Positions 59,640-64,000 of a stretch of DNA of 64,000 nucleotides are shown here, piece after piece. The stretch covers positions 2,542,001 through 2,606,000 of the forward strand of contig JAGTXZ010000005.1 of NCBI GenBank assembly GCA_018398575.1, in the 5' to 3' direction. Under the pieces are notes generated by a model. That model was not told the origin of the DNA. It searched no databases and worked only from the letters and a program-made list of their open reading frames with translations. Origin of the DNA: Ampelomyces quisqualis (Eukaryota > Ascomycota > Dothideomycetes > Pleosporales > Phaeosphaeriaceae). Positions within the stretch are counted from its first letter, which is position 1; each line of letters opens with the position of its first letter. Position numbers and translations under genes: made by a program.

Positions 59640-60485
59640 CGTTAGGAAAATTTAAGATTGATCTGATTAGCCCAATTGCCGCGACCCGCGGCAGCCTGAC
59701 AGTAATACTGTCTACTAGACAATTTGCCAAAGTTACTCTACTTACTTCTGGTCGCTAGCAAGTTGCTGGCGAGTTGCTAGCGACCTAACAGTATCGCTAG
59801 TGTCGCTAGTGTCGCTAGTGTCGCTAATGTTGCCAATTTTACTCACGTGACTATATTGCTGTATTTTCATGATTACGTAAGTAACCTAAAAATACAACAT
59901 ATAGAGCGGAATTCCCTCTTTAAAATGCACTATTTAGATTTTTTTTAGCTACTCTAGTTATTAAGATATAGCGCGTTAAAGTTATAAACTTTTTTAAAAA
60001 AACTTTAAAGTACGTTTAACACAGTAGATCTCAACGCCCACACTATAATATATTAAAATAAAATAGTTCTAGAGTAAAATCTACACTTTAGTTACTATTT
60101 CTTTAAAAAAAAATATAATATATTATCTAGTTAAAGTGCTAGAGCTTTAGCGAAAACAAGCCTTGGCAAAGAACATTAAAAAGTTACAAACTTCACTGCT
60201 GTGCATCTCAGCAACTAGAGCAGCTATAAAAATTCTGAATAGTGCGTTTTAAAGAGGGAATTAAGCTCTATGTTTTAGGTTTTTAGAATAATTACGTAAT
60301 CGCGCGGGTGGGGCAGGTGGGTCCAGTGGATCAGGTGGATCAATTTGGGCGTTTTTGTCTAATTAGGCGGCCAGAACAAATAGGGGTAGCTAGGCACTGT
60401 AGACTACAGTCAAAAACTGTCTAGTCAACTGTTCCAACAATGTTGCCAATGTCGCGGATGTTGCTAACGTTGTGTTTTCCTGACG
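59640..60485 (+). mobile_element. T element copy T3 (846 bp), least mutated
   Basis: Ends CGTTAGGAAAA and TTTTCCTGACG, flanked by AA on both sides. Removing it with one AA restores the RNase H/RT reading frame of A3 (FL-W/stop-TTKAQYAF). It keeps many TGG, TCA and CCA sites that its host has lost. No open frame: it must be moved by enzymes made elsewhere, if mobile. Confidence 0.8.
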
Positions 60486-60561
60486 AACTAAAGCGCAATA
60501 CGCGTTTAACTACTTAAAGCGTATCTTTAGCTCTAAACTAGTCTTAACTTAGTAGGACCCT

Positions 60562-60744
60562 ATGCAGCCTATAGTAGTAAAAGCAAATAGCTCTAAAAGT
60601 GCTTTTAGAAAGTGCCTCTTGCAGAATGTTAATAGAGTGCTTTACTCTATTATATACTACTCTACATTCTTATTGCTAGCACAACGCAACTATACTATCT
60701 ATAACAAAAAGCTTATAGTAGTTGTTAAATACCTTAAAGTATAG
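60562..60744 (+). pseudogene. Open 60-codon remnant of A3 RNase H
   Basis: Contains the RNase H block QRNYTIYNKKLIVVVKYLKV, typical of Gypsy elements; the frame continues past its stop. Not a separate gene. Confidence 0.8.
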
Positions 60745-62499
60745 ACGCTAGAGCTTTAAAGTGTCTACAAACTGTTTACTATTCTTATAGACTATAAGAA
60801 TCTAAAATACTTTATAACTACGGAATTGCTTACAGAGTAACAACAACGTTAGTTAAAACTGCTATCTAAATTTTACTTTTACTTTTAGTACTACCTAAAG
60901 CGCCTTACTACTTGTTTAGACGCGCTAAGCTAGCGTAAGCAGGATGCGTAGGGTTACATGCTGCAACTAGAGCGCGTTATAACTCTACTCTTTGTCTAGT
61001 CTACGTCTATACAGCCTAATAAGAGAGACTACCTACTTTCTTTAGAATATCTTCTCTTTTTAAACTAGCATATACAAGATCTTTAGAATAAGGCTATACG
61101 CTAGAATAAGACATATTAAGCCTATTTGCAAGTAGTATACTAAAGCGCTAGAGTATTTCTATTAGAGGCTAAGATAAATTAATAAGTTAGTAACTGTAAC
61201 GTCTTTGCGTATAGTGCGCTTTAGTAAAGAGGCGTAATGTAGCTGCTAAGGTAGAAGCTACTTACTACAATAGTTATTTAGCAAGCACATAACTTAAACT
61301 TAGCTAGTTACTTAAGTAAAAACAGAACATTTTAAATCCTGCGTTAAGACTATTATTAGAATAGAATAGCTGCAGATGTTACTTAATTTGTTTGCAACTA
61401 CTACTACTACAGAGCGCACGTATCTTAGCTCTAAAGGCAGAGTCTCTTGCAGCCTATCTTAGTTGCAGATTAATACTAGGCCTAAATCTTAATAGATTTT
61501 ATAATAAACCTTCTATAAGCTTACAAAACCTTCTCTTAATTTCTCTTAGTTATTATAGATAGGCTGTTTAAGTACGTGTAGCTAGAAGCTATGTGTTCTA
61601 TAAAGGCTAAGGATTGCGCAGAGCAATTTAAGAAAGTCTAGTAGTAGTTTTATAAGTTTCTAAGCAGTATAATTAGCAACTGCAGCTTAGACTAGCTAGG
61701 TAACTTCTAGAAAACGCTGTGCAAACTTGTAGGCGTTAAACAACTCTTATCTATAGCATATTACTCTTAAACAGATAGTAGCACAAAATAAGCAAACTAA
61801 GAAGTATACTTAGTCTTTAGAGTTATAGTAAATCTTTTCTAAACAAATTGGCCCTAATACCTTGCAGCTTACTAGCTAGCGCTAAATAACAAAAACTCTT
61901 CTGCAACTAGTGTAAGCCTAAACTTACTACTTAATAGGTACAATATACTGCTAATTTAGTCTAATAATATCCTAAAGCTATTACTTACAATAGTAAAGGA
62001 GAAGGTAGTCTAGTTTGTGCGCTACCTGCAGAAAGAGATAGTAATAGCCTAAGCAGCAATCTTATATACCTAGCAAAAACAACAAGAGGCTATAGATTAG
62101 GCACGCTAACTAGTACGTTAATATTAGGTTAAGAATAGAGTATATTTTTCTATAAGAAACGTTAAAACTATGTAGAAAAGCAGGAAGTTAGACTAGCTGC
62201 AGGTTAAGTACACTGTAGTTGCTGTCCTATCTCTACTTATAGTTACTCTAGATTTACTTAAAAGCCTTTATAAAACAGTATACGTTAACCTTATTAAATT
62301 GGCTTCAAAAGATCTACTCCTAAGCCAAGTCCTCTAAGACTCTAGACTAGAACTAGCCTTAGAACTAGAGGACAAGGATAAAAATCTGCGCAAATAGGAA
62401 GTAAAAGAAATACTTTAACGCACGCAGCTATAATAAGAGACAAGTACTAGTTCAGTAAAAGAAATAGATTATACTATTATAGCACCCTAAGAAAGACTT

Positions 62500-63199
62500 C
62501 CTAGATATAGAAGCACTTTACGTATTTAAATGCAAAAGAACAAAGTATTTACAAAGCAACATTACTTAAGAAATAGTAAGCAAAAAAATTTAGAGCTGCA
62601 TAGGCTATAAAAGGTTTATTTTTTAGCCTTAAAGAGTAGCTGCCTAAGAGACAGCTAGGCCCCTATAGTAGACTCTAAGAAATCAACCTAAGGGCACAAC
62701 ATAACTACACTAGCTTAAGACTAGTCTCTGCTAAAGGGCAACTTATTATTATTAAAAGACATAGAGTAGTAATAGTAGTAATAAGCTAAGCTTAAGAAGT
62801 TATTGCTAAAGGCTAGAGGCAACGCTGCGCGCAGCTTAAAGCAAAGAAAGATAAGAGTAGTAGTAAGAGTAGCGCAAAAGAGAGCCTAACGCAGACTTTA
62901 GTTAGTACTTTTGTAGACAAAAGATAGGCTAGCTACTATATATATTGTAGTTAGCTATAATCTTGCGCTGTAATACTATTATCTCTTGCATACCTTAGCC
63001 TAATATGTTTAGAGCAGGAACTAGGTTGTTTACCTAGTTCCTGCAGCTAGGCGTTGCAATAACAAGAAACAATAATAAGGTATTAGAAGCAGAGCTAAAG
63101 GCTAAGGCTGTTACGCTGCTATTCTAAGCAAGCTAGTAAGCTGCCTTAAAGTTAAGCTTAGCATTATAGAACTATAGTAAGTTAGCAGAACAGTTATAA
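62500..63199. other. 3' region of A3, coding content unclear
   Basis: On the minus strand the Cys-rich frame probably continues in another register (NCSANLL..., FYNAKLNFKAAY); on the plus strand the end of pol fades out at about 62500. Stops are too frequent for firm reading. Confidence 0.35.
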
Positions 63200-63604
63200 A
63201 ACAGGTGTAGCTAAAAAACTGCTTATAGCCTTTAAGTACGTAGAGGCGCACGTGCTAGCCTTTTTAATATACACTTTTATATTCTTACTGTTAGTAACAA
63301 GCTTATAGGCCTTAAGAGCTGCGCAAAGAGCTAGATGCGCAGAAAGCTAGCTTGTAAACAACTTATAATAGTATTTTACTATATAACAAAAGCTGCACTT
63401 CTTACTACTATTTTATACACAGTTAATATAGCTGCAAACTGCGCACTTTTTAACGTATAACAAGTAGTTAAACTGCACACGCTTTAGCGTTATAGCCTTG
63501 TTATTAGAGTTACTAGTTACTTTATAACTACTTATATAGTAACAGCGCCTTAAGAGCGTAACAGGGTTAGAAGAAGAGCGCTTAGAGCGCGCAGAGAATA
63601 ACAT
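63200..63604 (-). pseudogene. Antisense Cys-rich frame in the 3' region of A3
   Basis: ATG at 63604, opposite to pol. The first 63 codons are open and basic/Ser-rich, ending KKCAVCSYINCV; after a TAA the same frame gives NSSKKCSFCYIVKYYYKL, so the module is C-x2-C...C...C-x2-C. The frame stays readable to about 63200, then seems to shift. The position (between integrase and 3' LTR, antisense) is the same as in Gypsy E. Zinc binding is plausible but unproven. Confidence 0.5.
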
Positions 63605-63877
63605 TAGAAAGCAATTAACAAGTTAATTATTAGAGAAGTAGGTGTAGTTAGTGTGCAGTCTAGGCGCAGTCTAAAGGTAGAAGAGAAAACTAAAGAAGGA
63701 TAGTATTAGTAGTGTAAGAACTAGAACAGAGCTAGCTAAGCGCTAACACAAAATTACAGTAGGCGCATAAATCTACGCGCACAGTAGGCAGCTAAGTAAT
63801 AAGTAGCGCTAGAATAACTTAAGCTTACCTTTGTAACGCAATTACTACACTATAACAGCGTAGGCTTCTATATTAAA

Positions 63878-63898
63878 GAAAAGGTAAGTAAAGAGGTA
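63878..63898 (+). other. Polypurine tract of A3
   Basis: Purine-rich AAGAAAAGGTAAGTAAAGAG directly before the 3' LTR, the usual place for the plus-strand primer of reverse transcription. Confidence 0.6.
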
Positions 63899-64000
63899 TG
63901 TAATAGGCTAAGCTTTGCCTAGCCCTTTGCCTTCTTAGAAAGAGCTTAGTCTAGCCTTACTACCTCTTTATAGACTAGCACGCACAAAGGGTATATAAAC
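63899..64000 (+). repeat. 3' LTR of A3 (cut by window end)
   Basis: Starts TGTAATAGGCTAAGC and matches 56704-56805 closely, including CACGCACA and the TATATAAAC TATA-like box. Confidence 0.85.

Larger units (their letters stand above)
56704..64000 (+). mobile_element. Ty3/Gypsy family A, copy A3 (nearly complete, RIP-degraded)
   Basis: 5' LTR 56704-56914; gag (about 57130-57760) and a zinc knuckle (about 57930-57990, CNSNLYTRYSK... YYVQGC with several Cys/His lost); protease LVDIE (58202-58219, from D-T-G); RT (about 58860-59640) with YLNNVLIY (about 59284-59310), both Asp now Asn; T3 inserted at 59640-60485; RNase H (60490-60960, NYTIYNKKLIVVVKYLKV); integrase (about 61100-62160) with IDFIIN and LGNFQKTLCKLVGVKQLL; then a 1.4-kb 3' region with antisense Cys-rich frame, polypurine tract and the 3' LTR from 63899. 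Domain order is that of Ty3/Gypsy. Transcription, if any, would start in the LTR. Confidence 0.88.

Noticed and set aside
1..64000. tRNA, rRNA genes or CRISPR arrays
   Set aside because: No cloverleaf-type A/B box pair, no rRNA-like conserved block and no regularly spaced short repeats were seen on reading; a dedicated scan was not possible.

Overview
The window looks like a repeat-rich compartment of a filamentous ascomycete (Pezizomycotina) genome. About 58 of the 64 kb is AT-rich, contains no intact gene, and is built of nested relics of LTR retrotransposons, one hAT transposon and several short inverted-repeat elements. All carry very many G:C to A:T transitions, as repeat-induced point mutation (RIP) leaves. 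The pattern has a sharp context: C between a pyrimidine and a purine (TCA, CCA, TCG, CCG and their complements) is almost absent from the relics, while ACA, GCA, ACG and GCG are common. Reading frames are therefore broken almost only by TAA and TAG, and catalytic Asp codons have often become Asn. I cannot name the species.

Layout. 1-2857 (-): Ty3/Gypsy family A copy A1, cut by the window edge. 3038-3727 (-): relic of a Cys-rich/coiled-coil protein. 4335-5351 (-): fragment of chromovirus family E. 5812-7871 (+): LTR-like repeat and gag of family B. 7872-14801: short inverted-repeat elements, a hAT transposase relic (+) and a 429/421-bp tandem repeat. About 14820-20840 (+): Gypsy family F. 21596-25200: two convergent unidentified coding relics. 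25520-27940 (+): Copia-like relic. 27940-28562 (-): family B gag fragment. 28563-35803 (-): chromovirus family D. 36171-39374 (-): Gypsy A2 with two T elements inside. 39375-48962 (+): chromovirus E1 and truncated E2 joined through a shared LTR; E1 carries a long antisense frame. 48963-49383: M1 element. 56704-64000 (+): Gypsy A3, with both LTR starts visible and a T element inserted.

The exception is a gene island at about 51.0-56.2 kb with normal base composition and codon use. It holds two minus-strand genes: a secreted protein of unknown function (603 codons) and, downstream of it, a class-3-type fatty aldehyde dehydrogenase of 506 residues with one 61-bp intron. The island sits between two diverged inverted repeats of at least 500 bp (50430-51024 and 56195-56703), whose inner ends carry a repeated G-rich motif.

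The observations most worth follow-up are the antisense Cys-rich/basic frame in family E and comparable frames elsewhere, the inverted repeats around the island, the YCR mutation context, and the ~845-bp T element with CGTYAGGAAAA ends and an apparent 2-bp target duplication.
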